Source: Cololabis saira (Eukaryota > Chordata > Actinopteri > Beloniformes > Belonidae). Taken from it: a DNA stretch of 64,000 bases. The position numbers were made by a program, and so were the translations under genes. Every line of letters begins with the position of its first letter. Positions within the stretch are counted from its first letter, which is position 1. The stretch spans positions 3,197,501-3,261,500 of the forward strand of contig NC_084601.1 in the NCBI RefSeq assembly GCF_033807715.1. The letters run 5' to 3'. Shown here piece by piece: positions 21,787 through 33,336 of the stretch. The notes under the pieces are model-generated. The model was not told the origin of the DNA. It was given only the letters and a program-made list of their open reading frames with translations, and did not search any database.

Positions 21787-22596
21787 CCCTTGTGGTGTCT
21801 CCGGGTCAAGGAAGGAGGAAGAGAAGAAGGGAGGAAGGAAGGTAGGAAGAAAAGAAGGAAGGAAGGAAGGAAGAAAAGAAGGAAGGAAAGAAGGAAGAAA
21901 AGAAGGAAGGAAAGAAGGAAGGGAAAAAAGAAGGAAGGAAGGGAGAAAAGGAGGAAGCAAGGAAGGAAGGAAGTAAGGAAGGGAAAAAAGAAGGAAGGAA
22001 GGGAGAAAAGAATGAAGGAAGGAAGGAAGGAAGGAAGGAAGGGAGGAAGGAAGGAAGGAAGGAAGGGAAAAAAGAAGGAAGGAAGGGAGGAAAGAAGGAA
22101 GGAAGGTAAGAAGGGAAAAAAGAAGGAAGGAAGGAAGGAAGGAAGGGAAAAAAGAATGAAGGAAGGAAAGGAGAAAACAAGGAAAGAATGTACAAGGGGA
22201 GAAAAGAAGGAAGGAAGGGAGGAAAGAAGGAAGGAAGGAAGGAAGGAAGGAAGGAAGGAAGGAAGGAAGGAAGGAAGGAAGGAAGGAAGGAAGGAAGGAA
22301 AGAAGGAAGGAAGGGAGAAAAGAAGGAAGGAATGAAAGAAGGGAGGAAAGAAGGAAGGAAGGAAGGAAGGAAGGAAGGAAGGAAGGAAGGAAGGAAGGAA
22401 GGAAGGAAGGAAGGAAGGAAGGAAGGAAGGAAGGAAGGAAGGAAAAAAAGAAGGAAGGAAAAAAAGAAGGAAGGAAAAAAAGAAGGAAGGAAAGAATGTA
22501 CGAGGGGAGAAAAGAAGGAAGGGAAGAAGGAAGGAGAGACAGGAGGAAAGAAGGAACAGGAGAATGAGGTCATTTTGATCCAAAGACAGAACAAGG
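21787..22596. mobile_element. TTAA-flanked MITE with GGAA-array interior, copy 1
   Basis: TTAA at 21783-21786 and 22597-22600 flanks the element. The left end CCCTTGTGGTGTCTCCGGGT and the right-end text GGTCATTTTGATCC followed by AAAGACA and ACAAGG are imperfect inverted partners and match the ends at 62304-63042. TTAA duplication points to a piggyBac- or Kolobok-type element. About 750 bp of the interior is imperfect (GGAA)n. The frames of up to 286 residues over it are repeat translations, not proteins. Confidence 0.82.
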
Positions 22597-22600
22597 TTAA

Positions 22601-23415
22601 TGAAGTTTGACATTGACAAGATTTTGACAGAAATTACGTTCAAAAGGTAAAACTCTTTTCCACATCTGGTATCTGTTTTACACTTGATAATATTCCTTCC
22701 TCGTCTGCGTCAATGCTAAATAAGTCTTCACCACACGTAATCATCTTTGTAAATGTCCATCACGTAGCACGGAGATTCAAATTCAAACACTGATTATTTT
22801 TTTTTACCACAGTCTGGAAGAAAAATAACATTAACATATAAGGTGCTAACAGCAGCTGCAGGAAATGCTCTTATAAAGGAAACTTGTAGGGAATATTGCC
22901 ATATACAAATGTTTATAAGAGACAGAAACAGTTTTTATAAATTGGAAAGATCTCACCACGGCCAAATCAAGTCTAAAAGTCTTCACTCATGCAACATGGA
23001 ATCGCCTGGATCCCTCAGCGTCCAGTCTTCTTGTTTTATTCGATTGTACTGTGGAGGTCTTGTCCCCGACATGCTCTTCATCAGCTCTGTCTTTTGTTTT
23101 TAGGTCTCTACATACCTGTAACATGACAGTTTCAGGCTGATTAAACAAGCAAACATACACAGGGCTCCAGGTTACGGTCTGTGCCGCTACACCTGTGAGA
23201 TAAAGACTCTGAGTGCTGACTGGAGTTCAGCGTGGCCTCTTGTACCCAGCCGCCTTGTTCCGCTCATTCCCTGCTTCATGCCTCACTGTTTCTTCCCTCT
23301 GCAGATCAATACGGTCGTCTCTGCCTGACACTCGTCCCCGTCTCCTGAGTGTCTGGAAGACTTGGAATCACTTTTCTCTCTTTCCTCCTGATTTCCTTTC
23401 CTTGTAGTGTACATT
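22601..23415. other. Unassigned sequence, no gene seen
   Basis: Mixed sequence with frames under 90 codons. No domain, splice pattern or repeat recognised. Confidence 0.5.
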
Positions 23416-24008
23416 GACTACGTTTACATGCAGTCAAAATCTGGGTTATTGCTAATATTCCGGAAACTGAAACTTTAGGAATATTCCGTTTACATGGTAA
23501 TTAATCATTTGGGATATCTGGATCAAACCAGCGACGCACGGAGAACATCATTTCTGCTTCTTCTTCCTGTATCCAAATTCAAAACAAATGCTGCTTCGCG
23601 CAACTTTTCTCTCACCTTCTTGTAAATCTTCTATCCCGGTACTTTCTACCGTCTACAAATGCAGAAATGTTCATATCCTTCATTACATTTATGAAGTGAT
23701 TAGTCTCCTCCTGGTCTTGGTTTCTCCGTGTTTAGAAGAACTTCCTGGACTCAAAAGACCAGGATTCCTTGTGAACAGAGCATGTGCAGAAAACTAATTC
23801 CTGTTCCATTTGATGGGGATATTCCGTTTGGCGTTTACATGACCCAATATTCAGGTTTTAAAAGGAGTAACCCAGGGCTCATATTCCGCCGAATATGAGC
23901 AAATTCTGGCTATTCAAAGGGGTTATTGGTGTTTACATGGCCGTGCAAATTCGGGTTATTTCCAATATTCGGGTTTTAAAAGGGTTATTGATGCATGGAA
24001 ACACAGTC
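23416..24008 (+). mobile_element. Family K TIR element, copy 4
   Basis: Begins GACTACGTTTACATGCAG, ends GCATGGAAACACAGTC. Aligns with copies 1 and 3; the 69-codon frame inside it recurs in other copies but encodes no recognisable protein. Confidence 0.8.
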
Positions 24009-25229
24009 ACTGTCTTTCGTTAAACACGCTCTCCTTGGCATATTCTTTTTCCATCGCCGCTCCTCCTAGTCTTTTTTTTTTCCATCCACTCCCTTCCTCT
24101 GTCACTCTCTCCCACTCTCCCTAGCCGCCTGCAACCCCGGGGCTCGACAAGCTGGCCAGTCCGCCGCATCTGCCAGCACATCTTTAGCAACTTGGCAGTG
24201 AGGAACGTCCGTCACAGGTTGTAATCAAACCTGCCTGGAAACGGAGCAGGAGGAGCGAGAGGAGAGACGGGGGAGGAGGAGGAGGAGGTGGAAGGGAGTG
24301 CAAGTGAGGGGGAGGGCCCCTCCTTCTGCCTGATTAATCATAATGTAATTTTAATTAAAAAGCACAGTGTCAAAGGGTTTAGCTGCCTGAGAAGTGAGCC
24401 CAGATTGCCACGCAGCAGCAGCCCCCTCAGTCTGCGGGCAGGAAATGCGTCCTGACAAATCCAGGCGCCCGGGCCAAGAAAAACAAAGGCCACCATTACC
24501 AGGATATTGTCACGGAGGGAAGAGCAGGCGTGTGGGTGAGAGTTCTGTTGGAGGGTGGGGGGGAGTGACACCGATGATGAGGGGACAAGGAAAGGAAAGG
24601 AGAAAAAGATACGGGAGGGGATGAGATGTGGGGACAGGCAAGAAAAAAGGTTGGGGGTCACACTGTCATGCCAATTGGTGCTCGGCTGCAAACGCCCATG
24701 TCATGTAACGAGAGAGTAGCAGGCAAAAGTGAGGTGTTAGAGACTCTGGCATCATCTTTTGTCAGCGGTGGATATCGTAAAGCTTTTGTGAGCAATGCTT
24801 TAGGCGCGGGGCTTTTTGCTTGCTTAAGTTTGTTTACATCTCAGGTGCAGGGAAGTGTCCTCTCTCCGTGTCAGGCCGGACTATATTTACTCCACCTGAA
24901 TCAGGGTCGCCGTGCGCTGTGGTGTCGGCTCCGGGCCAAACTGTGCCTGAGACGATGTAGCTGCTTGAGACAGGGCAGAAGGAGCCGCGCCGCCGCCGAG
25001 GGGAGGCCGGAGGGCTGGGCTAGGGTCAGGTGGAGTTTCTGGGGAGACGTGGAGTGTCAACATGGCTGAGTTCAAAGCAAAGCCAAACACTTGTAGTGAC
25101 ATGGCATCACCTTGGGTCATGATGGCAGATTAGGAGGATTACAGACATGGCTGAATTGAGTCCGTGCAGGGGTGCCCATAAGGTGTATTGTTTTGGGCAC
25201 ATGTGTGTGAATGTGAGTGTGTTTATATC
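24009..25229. other. Mostly unique sequence, conserved-noncoding candidate
   Basis: About 24320-24510 (GATTAATCATAATGTAATTT followed by a balanced block) looks like constrained noncoding DNA, being unique with homeodomain-type TAAT sites. 24626-25069 holds a 147-codon frame with no recognised domain. I call no gene here. Confidence 0.3.
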
Positions 25230-25235
25230 TCTTCC

Positions 25236-25982
25236 TACGGTGGCCGAGACCCGCCATTGCTGAAAATAAAAGTAACGCTGCAAACAGAAACAAACGCCGC
25301 TGCAAATAAAATAAATGCTGCAAACAAAAATAAACGCCGCTGCAAATAAAAGAAACACTGCAAATATAAAGAAACCTAGCTGCAAATATAAATAAACCCC
25401 GCTGCAAATAAAATAAATGCTGCAAACAAAAATAAACGCCGCTGCAAATAAAAGAAACGCTGCAAATATAAATAAACCCCGCTGCAAATAAAATAAATGC
25501 TGCAAACAAAAAGAAACGCCGCTGCAAATAAAAGAAATGCTGCAAATATAAAGAAACCCAGCTGCAAATATAAATAAACCCCGCTGCAAATAAAATAAAA
25601 AAACGCAGCAAATAAAAAAGCCACAACGGAAGTGAATTACCGGGGACTATTTTTACCGATGCACCGGTGTTGCACATTAAAAATTACACGTAGCGACGTT
25701 GAACACTAACCTTTTCACTTATTTTCTTGTTCGTTGTTCTTCTTATTCCTCGCTCTTCTTATTCTTCCTTTTCACTTACGTCCTCTTCGTCTTCTTCTTC
25801 TCCTCTCACGTAAAAAATACCGGTGCATCGGCAAAAATAGTCCCCGGTAATTCACTTCCGTTGTGGCTTTTTTGTTTGCGTCGTTTCTTTATATTTACAG
25901 CGTTTCTTTTATTTGCAGCGGCGTTTGTTTTTATTTGCAGCTTTTCTTTAATTTTCAGCAATGGCGGGTCTCAGACACCGTA
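25236..25982. mobile_element. TAC...GTA foldback element, family B1, copy 1
   Basis: Begins TACGGTGGCCGAGACCCGCC and ends GGCGGGTCTCAGACACCGTA. The left arm is a tandem array of units like AACGCCGCTGCAAATAAA; the right arm carries the inverse, with a shorter array. The centre contains the palindrome-like pair CACCGGTG plus inverted GAAGAAGA/TCTTCTTC tracts. The flanks TCTTCC and CTCTCC are only roughly alike. It lies 19 bp from copy 2. The F/Y/L/C-rich frames are array translations. Confidence 0.82.
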
Positions 25983-26001
25983 CTCTCCTGACGGATGAAA
26001 G

Positions 26002-26593
26002 TACGGTGGCGAGACCCGCCATTGCCATTGCACGCTGCAAATAAAAGGAAACGCTGCTGCAAATAAAAAGAAATGCTTTGCAAATAAAAACAAACGCTGC
26101 TGCAAATAAAAGAAACGCTTCAAATATAAAGAAACGCCGCTGCAAATAAAATAAAAAAACTACGCAAATAAAAAAGCTACAATGGAAGTGAATTACCGGG
26201 GACTATTTTTGCTGATGCACCGGTGTTTTTTACGTGAGAGGAGAAGAAGAAGACGAAGACGTAAGTGAAAAGGAAGAAATAAGAAGAGCAAGGAATAAGA
26301 AGAACAACGAACGAGAAAATAAGTGAAAAGGTTAGTGTTCAACGTGTAATTTTTAATGTGCAACACCGGTGCATCAGCAAAAATAGTCCCCGGTAATTCA
26401 CTTCCATTGTAGCTTTTTTATTTGCGTAGTTTTTTTATTTTATTTGCAGCGGCGTTTCTTTTATTTGCAGCGTTTCTTTTATTTGCAGCGGCGTTTCTTT
26501 TTGTTTGCAGCATTTATTTTATTTGCAGCTGCGTTTGTTTCTGTGTGCAGCGTTTACTTTTATTTTCAGCAATGGCGGGTCTCGGCCACCGTA
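26002..26593. mobile_element. TAC...GTA foldback element, family B1, copy 2
   Basis: Begins TACGGTGGCGAGACCCGCC and ends GGCGGGTCTCGGCCACCGTA. Perfect 6-bp duplication TGAAAG (25996-26001, 26594-26599). Same centre as copy 1 in opposite orientation. Confidence 0.92.
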
Positions 26594-26599
26594 TGAAAG

Positions 26600-26824
26600 G
26601 CCCTTTTTTGTTTGTAATGCACCCCACTAAAAAAAACAACAAACACAAAATGCATTTGAAAAAGTCAAAGGTGTCGATAGCGTTTTCCTTTTTGGAAGTT
26701 GGGGAAGAATGAAAGTGGAGAGTGGATCATTTTAAATGTTCGATTATGTTCCTAAAAGGCCAAATGGGATCCTTTTAAACCTGATAAATGTGGATATTGT
26801 TAAAGTTAGACAGCAAAAGAGATA

Positions 26825-26865
<41 letters not shown>

Positions 26866-27477
26866 CCTGAGAAAAGGAAACAGGGATAAAATCTCACTTA
26901 TCACATGCTTCAGTGTGATTCTTGCCACAGTTGTGGAGCTGTGGAGTGAGGCCAACGCTGAGTGACCTTTTAAGAAGCAGGGGGGGCGGCGGGGGCGGCG
27001 GGGGTGGGGAGTCTCCAGCATCCAGATGGGGTTGGTGGGTCTTGGTCTGAGGTTTTGGAGGTGAGAGACCATGAAGGACCCTCGACCCAGCCCTAACAAG
27101 CCTTTGATTTCTCCCTCCAGGTTTCGTGCGCATTTCTCTCCTCAGCTGAGTGGTCTCTAAGTAGCATAAAATGCTCTGAGGCGTTTCCCTCGGTGTGTCG
27201 CCAGAGCAGGGCACAGAAATCACAAACTCTGCTGCTAGTGGGACTTACATTTTCATTAACCAAGAAATAAATATAATAATTGATTTTTGTGCAGGAAGGA
27301 AAAGTTACAAAATGCTATAGGGAAAGCAGAATAATTCATTCAGATTGTTAATTTCTGGTTAAATTAATACTTGAAAAAAATAACTTTTTCCCTCTTAGGG
27401 AATAATATTTCACAGAAATGGTTTGAAATTTCTTTATAGGTAAAGATATTTAAAACAAAGCTCAAAACACAAGTCTA
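26600..27477. other. Unassigned, with a (TA)n run at 26823-26862
   Basis: Contains a (TA)n microsatellite at 26823-26862 and a short G-rich (GGC)-type run near 26981. The last about 100 bp (27376-27477) is a flank that recurs at 36484-36589. No gene seen. Confidence 0.5.
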
Positions 27478-27866
27478 CACTGCAAAAACTCAAAATCTTA
27501 CCAGGAATATTTGTCTTATTTCTAGTTAAAATGTCTAATTTTTTGTCATTACCGGAAAAATAACTTGTTATTGGACAATTTTCACCTGTTTCAAGTAAAT
27601 TTTCACTTGAAATAAGTAGAAAAATCTGCCTTGGGACAAGATTTATCTTCTCATTACAAGCAAAAAAATTCTTGTTCAACTGACAAATTTTTCTACTTAT
27701 TTTAAGTGAAAATCTACTTGAAACAAGTGAAAATTGTTAAAAAAAAAAAAAGTTATTTTTCCGGTGACTGTTGTTTTGAATGTAATTAGACTTTTTGACT
27801 AAAAATGAGACATTTTAACCAGAAATAAGACAAATATTCTTGTTAGTATTTTGAGTTTTTGCAGTG
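27478..27866. mobile_element. Foldback MITE, family C, copy 1
   Basis: Begins CACTGCAAAAACTCAAAATC and ends GAGTTTTTGCAGTG. The whole 389 bp is close to self-complementary, with paired CACTTGAAATAAGTAGAAAA arms. The neighbours are TA on each side (27476-27477, 27867-27868). No coding capacity. Full or partial copies lie at 36314-36884, 37724-37938, 38074-38396 and 44456-44859. Confidence 0.87.
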
Positions 27867-29297
27867 TATTATTGGCATGCAGTTTAAGAGCATTTGAAAG
27901 GCCTTCAAAAAGAAAAGCAATAAAATTGATTAGTCTCAAAATCCTGTACTGAAAAATATTGCTTTTCACTAATAACAGTGTGCCAATCATGCCATCATCA
28001 AATTCCCCCCCTTTCATGGCTTCATGGCTTCATTCCTTTCATTCGTCAGCATCATCATCTTGTCCAATTATCTGGCTTTGATTTGCTAAACTAACTCTAT
28101 TGAGACGAGCGACTGCTAACAAGTGCTGGAGCAACCTTGAATTGCGAGGAGAACAATGAGGCTCCTGCATGATCTGATGTGGTCCATATTGTCCCGTATT
28201 GCAGAGAGAGGCTTCCTCCAGGGGAGCACGCACACAAATACCCTCGCCGAGACACTAACAAGGGTTTCAGGAGCCCCCTTTCAAACTCCAGGGGCTGCGG
28301 ATGCAAAGCATGCACACTAAGCCCGCTGAATGGAGAGGCAGAAGGAGACAGATGACATATTAAACAAGCTTTAACACACAGGTAGCTAACAAAGCCAGCA
28401 CAGTCTTTATTTAAATGTCAAAAGACAATGCACACGCCTCAGGGGGAGGGACATGTACCAAAATGTACAAATGCAAAAGGATGAATGCAATACATAAGCA
28501 AGAGTGCACATATGTGTGGGTGTGTTTTCCAAGAAGCCAGCAGACACAGACAATCACACACAGTTGTAAAGGTTGAGATCATTATGACAGAGAAGTCCTG
28601 CCTATTGGATCAGCAACCGGAGCCAGAGTTGCTTCCTGTCACTCTCTTTTTCACCCAGAACTCCCGGCGCTGCGGCTCTTGGTTCCCTCTGAACCAACCA
28701 CCCACTGGCTGCCTTAACCGCCCTCTAATAAACCCATCTGTTGGGTCATTATTGTCTCTGCAGCCATCTGAACAGGAGAGCAACCCTGCAAAGCAAAGGC
28801 TGAGCGCGTGCAGAGCGGGAGAGGAGGAGAGGCATTTTTTTTTGTTTCTCTGCCCTTTCATAACCAACATAATGCAGCATTTTGTTCACAGCTAGAATAT
28901 AATTAATAAAATGTGGCCAAATTTGATAAATAGGCTTGAATTTGCATGGCCACATTTCTGTCTAATGTCAGTTTAGAGGTGATGGATAATTCAGAGCTGA
29001 TTAGTGTCATAAAGTACTCAGGCATTGCAGCAGAACTGTTTTGTTCGTTATTCATCTACAAGTCCAGATCACACAAACTTGGACCATATATAAAAATACA
29101 AATTAAACAAATTTGCGATTACATTAGCCTTGTTTTTTCCCTTATTTCAGAACCTTTATTTCATAAATTCTCTCTGAATCTGTTAACACGTTTGCAATTG
29201 AGGAGTGCCAAAAATACCTAAACAATGAATGGGAAGTCATTTACTGTAGTAAATACATAACAAAATATGTAATTGGAAGCCGATTAAGTCAACAGGT
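27867..29297. other. Mostly unique sequence, no gene called
   Basis: Frames reach 136 codons (28485-28895) without a domain. 28880-29000 is AT-rich unique sequence containing TAATTAATAAAATGTGGCC and its partial inverse GGCCACATTT, a possible noncoding regulatory element. No transposon recognised. Confidence 0.35.
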
Positions 29298-29753
29298 TAC
29301 CGTATTTTCAGCACCATAAGGCGCACCGCATTATAAGGCGCACTAAATATCTGGTAAAATAGCGTACTATAGTGGCTGGGGTTGAGTTACGTATCTACCT
29401 GATGGAGCTGCGCTACAGGAAATGCTACAAAATCCTACAGCAAATGCAAAAAAAAAAAAAAAACAAGAAGAAAAGTACCGTATGTCAAACTTTATTAACA
29501 AAATAAAAACCAGCTTTGCTCCGTCTCATCAAAGTCACCATTATACGAGTCAGCGTCGCTGCTGTTGTCTTGAACGTCTGTGACGATTCCTGACGTTTTT
29601 AGCGCCATTACTTCAGCGACACCAACTACATTACCCACAATTCCCCTGACTACAGTAATAGAAATTACTGTAATGATCATATATAAGACGCACTGCCGGT
29701 TTTTGAGAAAATTAAAGGCTTTAAGGTGCACCTTATAGTGCGGAAAATAGGTA
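29298..29753 (-). mobile_element. pogo-like non-autonomous element
   Basis: Starts TACCGTATTTTCAGCACCAT and ends AGTGCGGAAAATAGGTA; the arms pair through AAGGCGCACC/GGTGCACCTT. TA at the outer ends suits a Tc1/mariner-superfamily insertion. On the minus strand 29495-29731 reads a 78-codon frame with MALKTSGIVTDVQDNSSDAD, which resembles the acidic C-terminus after the domain of pogo/Tigger transposases. That resemblance is weak and based on pattern only. Confidence 0.6.
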
Positions 29754-29951
29754 GTTTATTTCATTTTCTGTGATGCCTTTGTACAAAATCGGAACCCACC
29801 AAAGAATAAATCTTGAGTTTTTCAACAAGTGCCCAAGTAAATCATGGAACTGTAAATTATAAGTCTAACTACAAATGCATGCTGGGTGTGAGAAACAAAA
29901 AAAGTATACTTAAGGTGCCCTTGTGCATGGGGATCAAAAAAGATTGAAAAA

Positions 29952-30156
29952 CAATTTAGAAAAACCAAGGCACTCAAGAAGATAGAAAAATATAAAAAGC
30001 CTTTATTTAATCATGGCTTTGTAAAAGTGAAAAAATGCCAACATGTTTCGGCCATGTAGGCCTTCTTCACGGCAGATAACAGAGACCTCTGTTATCTGCC
30101 TTGAAGAGTTTATATTTTTCTATCTTCTTGAGTGCCTCGGTTTTTCTAAATTGTTC
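29952..30156. repeat. Foldback repeat with hammerhead-like motif
   Basis: Left arm 29952-29998 and right arm 30110-30156 are inverted copies about 47 bp long (TCAAGAAGATAGAAAAATAT against ATATTTTTCTATCTTCTTGA). Inside, 30072-30101 is a near-perfect 30-bp palindrome around GGCAGATAACAGAG. On the minus strand 30070-30045 reads GUGAAGAAGGCCUACAUGGC plus CGAAAC, similar to a hammerhead core: a GGCC stem II, then GAAAC. Such motifs occur in Penelope-like elements. No reverse transcriptase is present. Confidence 0.6.
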
Positions 30157-30611
30157 ATAAATTATGTTACACCAAAAAAGAGGATTTACATGTTTCTCCC
30201 TCAACATTCACAGTTTTTTAAAGATATCCCGGGGAGTTTCTGTGTATAACGGTCAAGCCTGAATTAATACGGACTGTATGATTACTCAGTACCGGAAGAG
30301 TTTACAGAGAAAGTGGTATCTGGGATGGCAGCATTTACTCACAAAAAGTATCCTGAGATTTGAAGGGAACACTGCCTGATGTTAGCTTTTCCTGGGGACA
30401 TGCATAACGACTTCAATGAGACGATGCAAAATCACATCCTGCAGACTTTAAAGGTATGGTGTGAGGGAAAAGGGGGAGGTTTTTGGTCTGGACTGCCCAA
30501 ATTCATGACCTGATCCCAATAAAGAATGTGCGAGGCATTCAGAAAGGATGAAGCTTCAACGACAACTGTGATATTCCAGCAGACATGTTTGAAGGAAGAG
30601 CTGAACATAAA
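30157..30611. other. Unassigned sequence, no gene seen
   Basis: Mixed unique sequence with no recognised repeat or coding segment. Confidence 0.5.
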
Positions 30612-31521
30612 GGGCCAATCCCAATGTTCACCCTGCTTTCTACCACTAGCCCTCACCCACTACCACTAGCCACAGGCGTAGGGTCCTTGTAATGTTCCCT
30701 AGGGATTGGGACACCACTTGCTACGTCACTGCGTGGTTTATGTTCGGGTACGTAAGCGACTGCGTAGTTACGTTTGCACAAACGTCACACCATATCAGGA
30801 AGCCCAGAGATAAAAGCTGTTTTAATTTCAGCTGTAGCGCTGTTAATATGCCACTTTATTAAGTTTTAATATTTTTTCAGGCGTAAAAGTAACCGTTAAG
30901 ATCCCCAACCTGGGCTCAGTTTATCCAAATTACGCCTGTTAAGAAATTTGCTCCGATGTTTTCGGGGATGAGAAGAGCCGCCGGCGATTTATGGTTCCGC
31001 GTTACACCAACGCAGAACCTACGGCGTAGGTTACGCGGCGCCGCGCGCCGCTGCGTTGGTGTAACGCGGAACCATAAATCAGCCTTTATTCTGGCGAGAT
31101 CTGAAAAGACTTTGCAACAACGAGCAAACGAGTGATTATGTACATTCACTGAGTGAATATTATGAAAGTAAAATATATATTTCTCGCTAGAAATGTAATT
31201 AAGCATATTTTTATGCAGAAACTAACTCAAAATATTGATTTTATTCACTAAAAATGAGAAATGTCCGCCATGTTTTTTTTGTTTGATTCAGTCTGCAAAT
31301 GATGACGTAAAACATTCTGGGAAATTTTGTCTGGCCCTCGGTCGGTGAGTCAGAATCTGAAATCCCTCGCTGTGAAGGGCTAGATTGATGCCCCCTAGTC
31401 CTCGTTATGTCCACTAGCCCTACATACAAAGAGGAATTGGGACACCACTACCCTCACGGGAACGTGCAAAATTTAGGGGTAGGGATGAAAAGTAGGAGTA
31501 GGGGGGGATTGGAACTGGCCC
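30612..31521. mobile_element. TIR element with GGGCCAATCCC ends
   Basis: GGGCCAATCCCAATGTTCAC at the left pairs with GGGATTGGAACTGGCCC at the right, with further inverted matches such as GACACCACTTG/GACACCACTA nearby. The 8-bp flanks AACATAAA and AAAAACAA match at 5 of 8, so a hAT origin is possible but unproven. It contains the hairpin element at 30983-31084. No coding capacity. Confidence 0.6.
30983..31084. mobile_element. Short GC-rich hairpin MITE, nested
   Basis: GGCGATTTATGGTTCCGCGT and its inverse ACGCGGAACCATAAATCAGCC enclose an almost perfect 100-bp palindrome with CTACGGCGTAG and GGCGCCGCGCGCC at the centre. Similar arms occur at 4255-4372. No clear target duplication. Confidence 0.75.
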
Positions 31522-31557
31522 AAAAACAAAGACCTGTAAGAATTGTTCAGATTATTA

Positions 31558-31868
31558 GTGGGCAGCACAGTGGACTAGCGGTTTGGATTGGTGCTTTAAA
31601 GCAAGAAGGTTCCTGGTTTGACTCCCAGCAGAACTCTTTGTGTGTGACTGTGTTTTGCATGTTCCCCCCGTGCTTGTGTGGGTTTTCTCCAGCTACCGCT
31701 GCTTCCTCCCACACTCATGTATGTTAGGCTGGTTCATGATTCGTATGTGGTTGCCTTATTTATGCCTCAGATCTACTTTTACTCGCTGGATTTAAGTTGG
31801 AGCTCAGCTCTGACATCTTGTCTTTAATAGTTTGTTTTAAAAGTGCTATGTAAAAAAGAATTGACCTT
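31558..31868 (+). mobile_element. tRNA-derived SINE, decayed
   Basis: GTGGGCAGCACAGTGGACTAG is a degenerate A-box region and GGTTTGACTCC near 31615 a degenerate B box. The body includes TTGCATGTTC and CTTCCTCCCACA as in the other copies. The 3' end reads AGTGCTATGTAAAAAAGAATT followed by repeated GACCTT, an L2-type tail, which suggests mobilisation by an L2-like LINE. Confidence 0.7.
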
Positions 31869-32366
31869 GACCTTGAAGTGATGTCATCTCAGCCCATTTA
31901 CAAGAACAGGGATCTGGCATAGCTGTACGGGGCCTGTATCGTTGATGCTGTTTTTGTATTTGTTGTCCTCTTCCTTTATTTATTGACAGTTGACTGACAG
32001 CAAAATCGGTTCCCTGCGACCACAAGGTGCTTTACGGTAGTTTGCTACGTCAGTACAGCCCACCGGCTCACGTCAGCGTAAATGGAGACGTGACAGCTGA
32101 AATGACTGAGGAGGAGGTTTTACAATTTTTACAATTCCAGTTCTACCGCTCCAATCTTCTTTTTTTGTCATGATTTTAGAATTATAAAAACAATTTTCTG
32201 CAGAAAACCAAAACGAAAGAAGTACAAGACCTTCATCAGCCACCAACCTTCATCAGGGGATGCAACTAAAATCCTTTCTGATCCTCTCACCTAGTAATGA
32301 TGATTCCGTTCAAAAGAATTATTTCAAATTTCTACTGTACAGTTACTGAGCTTCTTTTGAATCACT
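31869..32366. other. Unassigned sequence, no gene seen
   Basis: Unique, moderately AT-rich. No coding or repeat evidence. Confidence 0.5.
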
Positions 32367-32989
32367 GACTACGTTTCCATGCATCAATAACTCTTTTAAA
32401 ACCCAAATATTGGCAATAACCCGAATTTGCACGGCCATGTAAACACCAATAACCCCTTTGAATAACCAGAATTTGCTCATATTCTGGTTTTTAAAAACCC
32501 CAATATGAGCCCTGGGTTACTCCTTTTAAAACCAGAATATTGGGTCATGTAAACTCCAAACGGAATATCCCCATCAAACGGAACATGAATTTGTTTTCTG
32601 CTCATGTTCTGTTCACAAGGAATTCTGGTGTTTTGAGTCCAGGAAGTTCTTATAAACACGGAGAAACACAAGACCAGGAGGAGACTAATCACTTCATAAA
32701 TGGAATGAAGGATATGAACATTTCTGCATTTGTAGACGGTAGAAAGTACCGGGATAGAAGATTTACAAGAAGGTGAGAGAAAAGTTGAGCGAAGCAGCAT
32801 TTGTTTTGAATTTGGATACAGGAAGAAGAAGCAGAAATGACGGGAATTGTGTCATGATGTTCTCCGTGCGTCGCTGGTTTGATCCAGATATCCTGAATGA
32901 TTAATCACCATGTAAACGGAATATTCCCAATGTTTCAGTAACCGGAATATTAGCAATAACCCCAATTTTGACTGCATGGAAACATAGTC
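32367..32989 (-). mobile_element. Family K TIR element, copy 5 (inverted)
   Basis: Begins GACTACGTTTCCATGCATC and ends GCATGGAAACATAGTC. Aligned internally with copy 1 in reverse. A family G hAT inserted 2 bp beyond its right end. Confidence 0.8.
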
Positions 32990-32991
32990 AG

Positions 32992-33328
32992 TAGGGCTGT
33001 GCGATTAATCGATTTTAAATCTAAATCGGATTTATTAATCACAATCGATGTTAAAAAAAGGAAAATCGGAAAATCAATTTTCCTTTTCACATTACAGACA
33101 GAGTCCGTCTAGTCATCTTTGTTTGGTCAAGAAAATTGTAATTGTTGTCACTTTACTAAACTCAAGGAGGATTTACAGTATCTTTCAATTGCACTTCATT
33201 CCCAATAGGGAAATTTGTTTACTATGTTTCTTTAAAAAATAAAGATAAAATATTTGAAACAATTTATTCCATTGTCTTTTGTAGTTTTACCAAAAAAATC
33301 CAATTTGGTCCAAAATCCACCAGCACTA
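32992..33328 (+). mobile_element. hAT-like MITE, family G, copy 2
   Basis: Begins TAGGGCTGTGCGATTAATCG and ends in CAGCACTA. The flanks ATAGTCAG (32984-32991) and GTAGTCAG (33329-33336) are 7 of 8 identical. The 55 bp difference in length from copy 1 is due mainly to loss of the repeated GAAATC units near the right end. Confidence 0.88.
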
Positions 33329-33336
33329 GTAGTCAG

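Noticed and set aside
21783..22643. Open frames of up to 286 residues on both strands
   Set aside because: They consist only of F/L/P/S or K/E/G/R runs produced by a GGAA array, and overlapping frames on both strands are equally open.
24626..25069. 147-residue frame as a gene
   Set aside because: No recognisable motif, low-complexity end, and no supporting gene structure.
25107..25677. 186- and 160-residue hydrophobic frames that look like membrane proteins
   Set aside because: The F/Y/L/C pattern is the period of the CGCTGCAAATAAA array in a family B1 element, not transmembrane segments.
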